From assembly GCF_907177275.1 (NCBI RefSeq), contig NZ_CAJSLV010000077.1:1-52320 (forward strand): a stretch of DNA of 52,320 bases, given 5' to 3'. How positions within the stretch are numbered: the first letter of the stretch is position 1; the number at the start of each line of letters is the position of its first letter. The translations under genes were made by a program, and so were the position numbers. The stretch comes from Actinacidiphila cocklensis. GTDB taxonomy: Bacteria; Actinomycetota; Actinomycetes; Streptomycetales; Streptomycetaceae. A model generated the notes under the pieces. It saw only the letters and a program-made list of their open reading frames with translations, was not told the origin of the DNA and did not search any database. Below, in pieces: positions 16,472 to 23,883 of this stretch.

Positions 16472-17268
16472 CGCCGGGTCCTGACGCGGGCGCGGATACG
16501 GGCAGGCGGCGGGTCCTGGTGATCGTGCCCGCCTGGAACGAGGCGGAGGGCCTGGCCGCGGTGCTGGCCGAGCTGCGGGCCGCGGTACCGGCCGCCGACG
16601 TCCTGGTGGTCGACGACGGCTCCACCGACCGCACCGCGCAGACCGCCCGCGCGGCCGGCGCCCTGGTGGCCCGGCTGCCGTACAACCTCGGCGTCGGCGG
16701 CGCCATGCGCACCGGCTACCGCTACGCCCTGGACCAGGGCTACGACGCCGCCGTGCAGGTCGACGCCGACGGCCAGCACGACCCGGGCTACGTGCCCGCG
16801 CTGCTGGCCGCGCTGGAGACGGCCGACCTGGTGGTCGGCGCGCGGTTCGCGGGCGTGGGCGACTACCGGGTGCGCGGGCCGCGCCGCTGGTCGATGCGGC
16901 TGCTGTCGCTGGTGCTGTCCGGGATGGCCGGCACCCGGCTGACCGACTCGACCTCCGGCTTCCGCGCCTGCAACCGCGACATGATCGCCTTCTTCGCCCG
17001 CTGGTATCCCGCGGAGTACCTGGGCGACACCGTCGAGAGCATGGTCGGCGCGCTGCGCCGCGGCTACCAGGTGCGGCAGGTGGCGGTGGCGATGCGGCCG
17101 CGCACCACCGGTGCGCCCAGCCAGTCGCCGGCCCGGGCGCTGGTCTACCTGGCCAGGACCGCGCTGGTGCTGCTGCTCGCCCTGACCCGCCGGGTCCCGG
17201 CGCCGCAGCGGGCCGAGGCCGCCGCCCGGGTGCCGGAGCCCGCGGAAGCCGCGGGGGTCGCCAGGTGA
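16468..17268 (+). CDS. GT2 glycosyltransferase, dolichyl-phosphate mannose synthase-like
   Basis: A 266-residue protein, ATG 16468 overlapping the DUF2304 stop by 4 bp. After ~15 unordered residues comes a GT-A fold: VIVPAWNEAEGL, VVDDGSTDRT, and the catalytic VDADGQHDPGY. STSGFRACNRD is also typical of DPM1-like enzymes. One hydrophobic stretch (ARTALVLLLALT) near the C-terminus may attach it to the membrane. The family transfers a sugar from a nucleotide donor to polyprenyl phosphate, giving a donor for extracytoplasmic GT-C enzymes; the two polytopic proteins at 23884-26909 are candidate users. The sugar is unknown. Confidence 0.88.
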   Translation: MTPGPDAGADTGRRRVLVIVPAWNEAEGLAAVLAELRAAVPAADVLVVDDGSTDRTAQTARAAGALVARLPYNLGVGGAMRTGYRYALDQGYDAAVQVDADGQHDPGYVPALLAALETADLVVGARFAGVGDYRVRGPRRWSMRLLSLVLSGMAGTRLTDSTSGFRACNRDMIAFFARWYPAEYLGDTVESMVGALRRGYQVRQVAVAMRPRTTGAPSQSPARALVYLARTALVLLLALTRRVPAPQRAEAAARVPEPAEAAGVAR

Positions 17269-18239
17269 GCGCGCCGGCCTTCGACGTGATGATCCCGTAC
17301 TACGGCGACGTGCCGCTGCTGCGGGCCGCGGTGCGCAGCGTGCAGGCGCAGGACGGCGACGACTGGCACCTGACGGTGGTGGACGACGGGCGCGAGCCGG
17401 GGGTGCCCGAGTGGTTCGCGGCGCTCGGCGACCCCCGGGTGAGCTATCTGCGCAACCCGCGCAACCTGGGGGTGACCGGCAACTTCAACCGCTGCGTGGA
17501 GCTGGCGCGGGCGCCGCACGTGGTGCTCATGGGCTGCGACGACCTGATGCTGCCCGGCTACCTGCGCACCGTGCGGCGGGCGCTGCGGCGCAGCCCCGGC
17601 GCGGCCATGGTGCAGCCCGGGGTGCAGGTCGTGGACGCGGCGGGGCGGCCGTGCTCGTCGCTGGTGGACGCGGCCAAGCGGTGGGTCTACGCGCCCGCGG
17701 GCATCCGCTCGGCGCCCGCGCTGCTGGGCGGCGAGGACCTCGCGGTCAGCCTGCTGCGCGGCAACTGGCTGTACTTCCCTTCGGTGTGCTGGCACACCGA
17801 GGCGCTGCGGCGGCACCCCTTCCGCGCGGACCTCGGCGTCATCCAGGACCTGGCGGTGGTCGTCGACCTGCTGCTCGACGGCGGCCGGTTGGCCACCGAC
17901 CCCGAGGTCTGCTTCCGCTACCGGCGGCACGCGGTCAGCGCGTCCGCCGCGCAGGCGGTGACCGGCGCCCGGTTCGACGAGGCCCGCCGCTTCTTCCTCA
18001 CCACCGCGGCCCGCCTCACCGCCCATGGCTGGCCCCGCGCCGCCCGCGCCGCCCACCACCACTGGTCGTCCCGCCTGCACGCCCTCACCCTGCTGCCCGC
18101 CGCGGCCCCCGCCCCGCACCCCACGGCGACCCTCCTGACCCACGCCTTCACCGCCCACCGCCTCCCAAGGCCGGCCCGCGCCGCCACCGCGGGGCCGACT
18201 CCCGCGGGCGCCGGCAGCAGGCCGGAGAGCCGCGGGTGA
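17265..18239 (+). CDS. GT2 family glycosyltransferase
   Basis: A 324-residue protein starting at GTG 17265, which overlaps the previous stop (GTGA). The N-terminal GT-A domain shows DVMIPYYGD, VVDDGREPG, NLGVTGNFNRC and a DxD-like MGCDDLMLPGY. The last ~60 residues are Ala/Pro/His-rich and probably disordered. It is the third gene of the coupled chain. It most likely adds one sugar (rhamnose is an obvious candidate given the neighbouring rml genes) to a lipid-linked intermediate in the cytoplasm; donor and acceptor are not readable. Confidence 0.85.
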   Translation: MSAPAFDVMIPYYGDVPLLRAAVRSVQAQDGDDWHLTVVDDGREPGVPEWFAALGDPRVSYLRNPRNLGVTGNFNRCVELARAPHVVLMGCDDLMLPGYLRTVRRALRRSPGAAMVQPGVQVVDAAGRPCSSLVDAAKRWVYAPAGIRSAPALLGGEDLAVSLLRGNWLYFPSVCWHTEALRRHPFRADLGVIQDLAVVVDLLLDGGRLATDPEVCFRYRRHAVSASAAQAVTGARFDEARRFFLTTAARLTAHGWPRAARAAHHHWSSRLHALTLLPAAAPAPHPTATLLTHAFTAHRLPRPARAATAGPTPAGAGSRPESRG

Positions 18240-20197
18240 GAGCGGGCGGGGTGGTGCCGCGGGGGACGGGGCTCGTCGGGGTGGGGATGGTGGTCAACGC
18301 CGCCGGTGCGTACGCGCACTTGGCGCTGGCCGGGCGCGGCCTGGGCACCGCGGGGATGGCCGGGCTGTCCGTGGTGTGGGCGGTGGCCTTCTCCGTGGGG
18401 ATCGGGCTGTTCTTCCCGCTGGAGCAGGAGCTGACCCGTACGGTGGCCGCCCGGGTCGCGGGCGGCGCCGCCACCGGGCCGCTGCTGCGGCGGGGGGCGA
18501 CGGTGGCCGCGGGACTGCTCGCCGGCGTCGTGCTGCTGCTCGCCGCGGCCCACCGCCCGCTGGCCCGGCTCGCCTTCGACGGCGACGCCGCCCTGCTGTG
18601 GCCGCTGGCCGGCGCCCTGTCCGCGCTCGCCGCCGCCCACACGCTGCGCGGACTGCTGGCGGGACACGCCCGGTTCGCCGCGTACGCCTGGCAGCTCGCC
18701 CTCGACGGCGCCCTCCGGCTCGCCTCCGCGGCCGCCCTGCTCCTGACGGGCAGCCACTCCCCCACCGCCTTCGCGCTGGTCCTGACCACCTCCCCGCTCC
18801 TCGCCTGCCTCCCCGTCCTGCCCACCGCCCTCCGCACGGCCGCGCGCCCGCTCACCGCCGCGGCGCCGACCGTGCCCTCGCCCGCCCGGGGACCGCGCAG
18901 CGCCACGCCGGCCGCCCGAGGGCCGCTGGGCGAGCCGCCGCGCACGGAACGCACCGCACCGGGCAGCGCGAAGCCCGGCCCCGGGGAGATCGGGCGGGGG
19001 CTGGTGGCGCTGGTCGGCGGGGCCGTGTTCGCGCAGGCGCTGGCCAACGCCCCCGTACTCGGGGCGAAGGGCCTGGCGCCGGGTGACGCGGCGCTGGTCA
19101 CCGCGCTGCTGTGCGCGCTGACCCTGGTGCGGGTGCCGCAGTTCGCGGTCGGCGCGCTGCAGGCGGGCCTGCTGCGGGAGCTGACCGTACGGCAGCAGCG
19201 CGGCGACCGGGCGGGCGTCGCCCGCGGGGTGCGGCGCAGCGCCGGGGGGATGGCGGCGCTCGGCGTGGTGTGCACGGTGCCGGCCGCGCTCGCCGGGCCG
19301 TGGGTGACCGAGCGGCTGCTCGCGGCGCCCCCGGTCCTGGGACATCTGGACTTCGCCGCGCTGGGCCTGGGCACCACCGGCTACCTGGTGGCGTACCTGC
19401 TCGGCAACGGCACCCTCGCCACCGGCGGCCACCGCCCGCAGGCACTGGCCTGGGCGGCGGGCGCGGCCGTCACCGCCGCGGCGCTCGCCCTGCCCTGCCC
19501 GCCGGGCCCGCGCGTCGAGGCGGCCTACGCACTCGGCTCGTGGACCGCCGCCGCCCTGCTCGCCGCCCGCCTGATCCGTACGCTCAGAGTCGACACACCC
19601 GTGAAAGGCGCCCCGATGGCCGACACCGCCTCCCCCGACTACACCACCCGGCTGCTGGCCAGGCGGCTGCTCCCGACGCAGGCGCCCTACCGCTGGAACC
19701 TGCGCAGACTGCGGCTCGGCAGGGTGCTGGACGTCGGCTGCGGGGTGGGCCGCAACCTGCGGCACTGCGCCCCGGGCAGCGTCGGCGTCGACCACAACGC
19801 GCACTCGGTCGCGGCGGCCCGCGCCCGCGGCCTGACCGCGTACACCCCGGAGGAGTTCGCCGCCACCGACTGCGTGCCCGGCTCCTTCGACAGCCTGCTG
19901 TGCGCGCACGTCCTGGAGCACCTGGACGCGGCGAAGGCCGCCGCGCTGCTGGCGACGTACCTGCCGTACGTGCGGCCCGGCGGCCGGGCCGTCCTGATCA
20001 CCCCGCAGGAGGCGGGCTTCGCCAGCGACGCCACCCACGTGCGCTTCGTCGGCTTCGCCGAGCTGGAGGAGGAGGCGCGGGCCGCGGGCCTGAACGTCCG
20101 CAGGGCGTACTCCTTCCCGCTGCCACGCGCGGCCGGACGGCTCTTCCGGCACAACGAGTTCGTGCTGGTCTCCACCGCCCCCGGGCGGCGGGCGTGA
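18236..20197 (+). CDS. Wzx/MVF-like flippase fused in frame to a SAM methyltransferase
   Basis: GTG 18236 overlaps the previous stop (GTGA) and the frame stays open to TGA 20195-20197, giving 653 residues. Residues 1-~455 are highly hydrophobic with many membrane segments, broken by a charged Pro/Ser-rich loop (~200-240). They resemble lipid-linked oligosaccharide flippases of the MVF/polysaccharide-transporter superfamily. From about residue 461 a class I methyltransferase begins, with motif I VLDVGCGVGRNL and CAHVLEHLD. No stop separates the halves. An internal ATG at 19616 with AAAGG 7 nt upstream could also make the methyltransferase alone. In related clusters the two are separate as far as I know, so this is a true fusion, a lost stop, or a sequence error. 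Confidence 0.8.
   Translation: MRAGGVVPRGTGLVGVGMVVNAAGAYAHLALAGRGLGTAGMAGLSVVWAVAFSVGIGLFFPLEQELTRTVAARVAGGAATGPLLRRGATVAAGLLAGVVLLLAAAHRPLARLAFDGDAALLWPLAGALSALAAAHTLRGLLAGHARFAAYAWQLALDGALRLASAAALLLTGSHSPTAFALVLTTSPLLACLPVLPTALRTAARPLTAAAPTVPSPARGPRSATPAARGPLGEPPRTERTAPGSAKPGPGEIGRGLVALVGGAVFAQALANAPVLGAKGLAPGDAALVTALLCALTLVRVPQFAVGALQAGLLRELTVRQQRGDRAGVARGVRRSAGGMAALGVVCTVPAALAGPWVTERLLAAPPVLGHLDFAALGLGTTGYLVAYLLGNGTLATGGHRPQALAWAAGAAVTAAALALPCPPGPRVEAAYALGSWTAAALLAARLIRTLRVDTPVKGAPMADTASPDYTTRLLARRLLPTQAPYRWNLRRLRLGRVLDVGCGVGRNLRHCAPGSVGVDHNAHSVAAARARGLTAYTPEEFAATDCVPGSFDSLLCAHVLEHLDAAKAAALLATYLPYVRPGGRAVLITPQEAGFASDATHVRFVGFAELEEEARAAGLNVRRAYSFPLPRAAGRLFRHNEFVLVSTAPGRRA
19616..20197 (+). 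CDS. Class I SAM methyltransferase, possible internal start of the fusion
   Basis: Alternative translation of the 3' third of the preceding frame: ATG 19616 preceded by GAAAGG (19603-19608), giving 193 residues. Motif I is VLDVGCGVGRNLRHC, followed by GSVGVDHNAHSVAAAR, then SFDSLLCAHVLEHLD and the late motif RPGGRAVLITPQE. These define a complete Methyltransf_11/23-like domain, so it could work as a free enzyme. Whether cells make the fused form, the short form or both cannot be told. The stop overlaps the rmlA start (GTGA). Confidence 0.5.
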   Translation: MADTASPDYTTRLLARRLLPTQAPYRWNLRRLRLGRVLDVGCGVGRNLRHCAPGSVGVDHNAHSVAAARARGLTAYTPEEFAATDCVPGSFDSLLCAHVLEHLDAAKAAALLATYLPYVRPGGRAVLITPQEAGFASDATHVRFVGFAELEEEARAAGLNVRRAYSFPLPRAAGRLFRHNEFVLVSTAPGRRA

Positions 20198-21261
20198 AGG
20201 CCCTCGTCCTGGCCGGCGGCCACGGCACCCGGCTGCGCCCGATCACCCACACCTCCGCCAAGCAGCTCGTGCCGGTCGCGAACAAGCCGGTCCTCTTCTA
20301 CGGCCTCGAAGCCATCGCCGACTGCGGCATCGAGGACGTCGGCATCATCGTCGGCGACACCGCCGCCGAGATCATGGCCGCGGTCGGCGACGGCTCCGCG
20401 CACGGCGTGCGCGTCACGTACATCCGGCAGGAGCAGCCGCTCGGCCTGGCGCACGCGGTGCTGATCGCCCGGGACTTCCTCGACGACGACGACTTCGTGA
20501 TGTACCTGGGCGACAACTTCATCGTCGGCGGCATCGGCGACCACGTCGCCGCCTTCCGCGCGCACCGCCCGGCCGCCCAGCTGCTGCTGACCCGCGTGCC
20601 GAACCCTTCGGAGTTCGGCGTGGCGGAACTGGACGCGCAGGGCCGGGTGGTGGGCCTGCAGGAGAAGCCGGCGGTGCCGCGCGGCGACCTGGTGCTGGTC
20701 GGCGTGTACCTCTTCTCGGCAGCCGTCCACGAGGCGGTCCGCGCGATCAAGCCGTCGGGGCGCGGCGAGCTGGAGATCACCGACGCCATCCAGTGGCTCA
20801 TCGACCGCGGCAGCGACGTCAGGTCCACGGTGATCGACGGCTACTGGAAGGACACCGGCAACGTCACCGACATGCTGGAGGTCAACCGCTCGGTGCTGGA
20901 GACCGTCGAGCGCGGGGTGCACGGCGAGGTCGACGCCGCCAGCGAGCTGGTCGGCCGGGTCAGCGTCGGCGCGGGCGCCAGGATCACCGGCTCGCGCATC
21001 GTCGGCCCGGTGATGATCGGCCCCGGCACGGTCGTGGAGGGCTGCTACGTCGGCCCGTTCACCTCGATCGGCGCGGACTGCGTGCTGCGCGACAGCGAGA
21101 TCGAGTTCTCCATCGTGCTGCCCGGCTCGTCCATCCTCGGGGTGCGCCGCATCGAGGCGTCGCTGATCGGCCGCAAGGTCGAGGTGACCCCAGGACCGCG
21201 GACCCCCGCCGCCCACCGGCTCGTACTCGGCGACCACAGCAAGGTGCAGATCTCCTCATGA
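20194..21261 (+). CDS. rmlA: Glucose-1-phosphate thymidylyltransferase, long form
   Basis: Makes dTDP-glucose from glucose-1-phosphate and dTTP, the first step of dTDP-L-rhamnose synthesis. The 355-residue protein starts at GTG 20194 (GTGA overlap). It shows the nucleotidyltransferase signature LAGGHGTRLRPIT, the KQLVPVANKP stretch, EQPLGLAHAV and YLGDNF. Beyond ~residue 240 a left-handed beta-helix-like region with hexapeptide character (GRVSVGAGARITGSRIVGPV) makes this the long type found in StrD-like enzymes. The next two genes, rmlB and rmlD, are translationally coupled. Supply of rhamnose to the local glycopolymer is the natural reading. Confidence 0.93.
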   Translation: MKALVLAGGHGTRLRPITHTSAKQLVPVANKPVLFYGLEAIADCGIEDVGIIVGDTAAEIMAAVGDGSAHGVRVTYIRQEQPLGLAHAVLIARDFLDDDDFVMYLGDNFIVGGIGDHVAAFRAHRPAAQLLLTRVPNPSEFGVAELDAQGRVVGLQEKPAVPRGDLVLVGVYLFSAAVHEAVRAIKPSGRGELEITDAIQWLIDRGSDVRSTVIDGYWKDTGNVTDMLEVNRSVLETVERGVHGEVDAASELVGRVSVGAGARITGSRIVGPVMIGPGTVVEGCYVGPFTSIGADCVLRDSEIEFSIVLPGSSILGVRRIEASLIGRKVEVTPGPRTPAAHRLVLGDHSKVQISS

Positions 21262-22253
21262 CCACTCGCATCCTGGTGACCGGCGGCGCCGGCTTCATCG
21301 GCTCGCACTACGTGCAGGCCCTGCTGTCCTCCAGCGCGGCGGCGGTCGAGGTGACCGTGCTGGACGCGCTCACCTACGCCGGGCGCCCGGAGAACCTCGA
21401 CCCGGTGCGCCGCGACCCGCGCTTCACCTTCGTGCACGGCGACATCCGGGACACCGCCCTGGTCGACCGGCTGCTGGCCGGGCACGAACAGGTCGTGCAC
21501 CTGGCCGCCGAGACCCACGTGGACCGCTCCATCGCGGGCGCCGCCGACTTCGTCACCACCAACGTGGTCGGCACCCACACCCTGCTGGACGCGGCCGTCA
21601 GGCACCGCGTCGCGGTGTTCGTGCAGGTCTCCACCGACGAGGTCTACGGGTCGATCGAGACCGGCTCCTGGCCGGAGACCGACCCGCTGCGCCCCAACTC
21701 CCCCTACGCGGCCTCGAAGGCGTCCGCCGACCTGCTGGCGCTGGCCCAGCACCGCACCCACGGCCTGGACGTGCGGATCACCCGCTGCTCCAACAACTAC
21801 GGGCCGCGGCAGTTCCCCGAGAAGCTGATCCCGCTGTTCGTGACCCGGCTGATGGAGGGCCGCCCGGTGCCGCTGTACGGCGACGGCCGGCACGTACGCG
21901 ACTGGCTGCACGTCAGCGACCACGTCCGCGGCATCGAGCTGGTCAGGCGCGGCGGCAGGGCCGGCGAGGTCTACAACATCGGCGGCGGCACCGAGCTGTC
22001 CAACCGCGAGCTGACCGGGATGCTGCTGGAGGCGTGCGGCGCCGGCTGGGACCTGGTCCGCGAGGTGCCCGACCGCAAGGGCCACGACCTGCGCTACTCG
22101 GTGGACTGCGGCAAGATCCGCGCCGAGCTGGGCTACGCCCCGCGGGTCGGCTTCGCGGCCGGCCTGGCCGCGACGGTGGACTGGTACCGGCGGCACCGCG
22201 ACTGGTGGGAGCCGCTGCTGACCGCGACGGCCGGGGTGGTGGGTCCGCGATGA
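21258..22253 (+). CDS. rmlB: dTDP-glucose 4,6-dehydratase
   Basis: Second enzyme of dTDP-L-rhamnose synthesis, forming dTDP-4-keto-6-deoxyglucose. It has 331 residues; ATG 21258 overlaps the rmlA stop (ATGA). The extended short-chain dehydrogenase pattern is complete: GGAGFIGSH for NAD binding, HLAAETHVDRS, the catalytic STDEVYG with its Asp-Glu pair, YAASK (Tyr-xxx-Lys), and NNYGPRQFPEKLIP. It is cytoplasmic and of normal length for RmlB. It lies inside the 4-bp-overlap chain, upstream of rmlD. Confidence 0.95.
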   Translation: MTTRILVTGGAGFIGSHYVQALLSSSAAAVEVTVLDALTYAGRPENLDPVRRDPRFTFVHGDIRDTALVDRLLAGHEQVVHLAAETHVDRSIAGAADFVTTNVVGTHTLLDAAVRHRVAVFVQVSTDEVYGSIETGSWPETDPLRPNSPYAASKASADLLALAQHRTHGLDVRITRCSNNYGPRQFPEKLIPLFVTRLMEGRPVPLYGDGRHVRDWLHVSDHVRGIELVRRGGRAGEVYNIGGGTELSNRELTGMLLEACGAGWDLVREVPDRKGHDLRYSVDCGKIRAELGYAPRVGFAAGLAATVDWYRRHRDWWEPLLTATAGVVGPR

Positions 22254-23110
22254 CGTGGCTGGTGACAGGGGCCGGCGGGATGCTGGCCCACGACCTGCTG
22301 CTGCGGCTCGCCGAGGGCGGCGAGGCGGCCGTCGGGGTGGACCGGGCGGCGCTGGACATCACCGACGAGGACGCGGTGCGCACGGTCTTCGACGACCACC
22401 GGCCGGCCGTCGTGGTCAACTGCGCGGCCTGGACCGGGGTCGACGCGGCGGAGACGGCGGAGCCGGACGCGCTGCGGGTCAACGGCGAGGGGCCGCGGCA
22501 CCTCGCGGTGCTGGCCGCGAAGCACGGCGCCCGGCTGCTGCAGGTGTCCACCGACTACGTCTTCGCCGGCGACTCCTCGGCCCCGTACCGCGAGACCGAC
22601 CGCCCGGCGCCGCGCACCGCCTACGGCCGCACCAAGCTCGCGGGCGAGCACGCGGTCCTCGACCTGCTGCCCGGCGACGGGTACGTCGTGCGGACCGCGT
22701 GGCTTTACGGGGCGGAGGGGCCGAACTTCGTCCGGACGATGATCCGCCTGGAGCGGGAGCGCGACACCGTCGACGTGGTCGGCGACCAGTACGGCCAGCC
22801 GACCTGGACCGCGGACCTCGCCGAGCGCCTCGTCGCGCTCGGGTCGGGCGACGCCCCCGCCGGGATCTACCACGGCACCAGCGCGGGCGCGGCCAGCTGG
22901 TACGACCTGGCCCGCGAGGTCTTCCGGCTGCTCGGCGCCGACCCCGACCGGGTCCGCCGGGTGCCGACCTCCGCGGTGCCGCGGCCCGCGCCCCGGCCGG
23001 CCTCCAGCGTGCTGGACCACGGCGGTTGGGCGGCGGCGGGCGTCGAGCCCATCCGTGACTGGCGTCAGGCGCTGGCCGCGGCCTTCCCCGCGCTGCGCAA
23101 CTGCTCGTAG
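22250..23110 (+). CDS. rmlD: dTDP-4-dehydrorhamnose reductase
   Basis: Last enzyme of the dTDP-L-rhamnose pathway, an NAD(P)H-dependent reductase. The 286-residue protein starts at ATG 22250, overlapping the rmlB stop by 4 bp. Features: nucleotide-binding TGAGGMLAHDL, CAAWTGVDAAE, STDYVFAGD, and the catalytic YGRTKLAGE (Tyr-xxx-Lys). VRTAWLYG and VGDQYGQPTW are also family hallmarks. Its last 46 bp overlap the 3' end of rmlC on the opposite strand, so the pathway's four genes form a 3+1 convergent arrangement. Confidence 0.94.
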   Translation: MTWLVTGAGGMLAHDLLLRLAEGGEAAVGVDRAALDITDEDAVRTVFDDHRPAVVVNCAAWTGVDAAETAEPDALRVNGEGPRHLAVLAAKHGARLLQVSTDYVFAGDSSAPYRETDRPAPRTAYGRTKLAGEHAVLDLLPGDGYVVRTAWLYGAEGPNFVRTMIRLERERDTVDVVGDQYGQPTWTADLAERLVALGSGDAPAGIYHGTSAGAASWYDLAREVFRLLGADPDRVRRVPTSAVPRPAPRPASSVLDHGGWAAAGVEPIRDWRQALAAAFPALRNCS

Positions 23111-23682
23111 TAGGCGGCGCATTCGTCGTACCTCGGCAGCAGCCCCGACCGCTCCGCCTCGGCGAGCGTCGGGGCCGCGGCGTCCTTCGCGGACAGCAGC
23201 GGCGGGCAGTCCGCGGGCCATCCGATGCCCAGCGCCGGGTCCAGCGGGTGCACCCCGTGCTCGCGGCCCGGCGCGTAGCCCTGCGAGCACAGGTAGACGA
23301 CGGTGGCGTCGTCGGTCAGCGCGAGGAAGGCGTGCCCGAGGCCTTCTGCCAGGTAGACCGCCCGGTGCGCGCGGTCGTCCAGCAGGACCGCCTCGTGCGC
23401 CCCGTACGCGGGCGAGCCGGTCCGCACGTCCACCACGACGTCGAGCACCGCGCCTCGCACGCACGTGACGTACTTCGCCTGCCCGGGCGGCACGTCGGCG
23501 AAGTGCACCCCGCGCAACGTGCCGCGCCGTGACACCGAGCAGTTGGCCTGCGCCAGGCCGAGCGGGTGGTCGTTGGCCTCGGCGAAGTCGGCTCCCCTGA
23601 ACCACTCGTGGAAGCGCCCGCGCTCGTCGGGGAAGACGGCGGGTTCATGGACCCAGGCCCCGGGGATGCGGGTCTCGCGCAT
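23065..23682 (-). CDS. rmlC: dTDP-4-dehydrorhamnose 3,5-epimerase
   Basis: Third enzyme of dTDP-L-rhamnose synthesis, a cupin. About 205 residues from the ATG at 23682; GGAAGG lies about 8 nt upstream. Motifs: VFPDERGRFHEWF, NCSVSRRGTLRGVHF (RGxHxQ-type region, here with Phe-Ala after the His), KYVTCVRGAVLDVVVD, and the catalytic-type LAEGLGHAFLAL. The C-terminus carries LGIGWPAD. Transcribed opposite to rmlABD, its tail overlaps rmlD by 46 bp; independent expression is implied. The length is normal and all key regions are present. Confidence 0.93.
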   Translation of the reverse strand: MRETRIPGAWVHEPAVFPDERGRFHEWFRGADFAEANDHPLGLAQANCSVSRRGTLRGVHFADVPPGQAKYVTCVRGAVLDVVVDVRTGSPAYGAHEAVLLDDRAHRAVYLAEGLGHAFLALTDDATVVYLCSQGYAPGREHGVHPLDPALGIGWPADCPPLLSAKDAAAPTLAEAERSGLLPRYDECAAYYEQLRSAGKAAASA

Positions 23683-23883
23683 GAGGATGCCTTCCGGGTC
23701 GGAGTGTTCGGGGTTCCGGCTTGCGGGCGCTCGGGGGCCGGGTGCTCGGGTGCTCGGGTTTCCAACGCGGTCTGCCGGGTGCGGGTCACCGCGCGGACCC
23801 TGTCGATCCGCCGAACGGGTGGTTTGCGGGGGCCGTCGGCGGGGCGGGGCGAAACCTTCGCGCGCCTTCTGCGTTGGAGTCCG
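23683..23883. promoter_or_regulatory. Divergent region between rmlC and the membrane-protein pair
   Basis: A 201-bp gap from which rmlC (minus) and the polytopic protein gene at 23884 (plus) diverge. It includes a short tandem repeat, GGGTGCTC at 23740-23747 and 23748-23755, within a run of CGGG-rich sequence. No reliable promoter hexamers could be assigned. Confidence 0.3.

Noticed and set aside
11761..16779. Open frame of 1672 codons on the minus strand across the TagF-like region
   Set aside because: It lies antisense to genes with clear domains (GT2, TagF-like). The translation is low-complexity Gly/Arg/Val/Gln with no motif. It is a GC-rich shadow frame.
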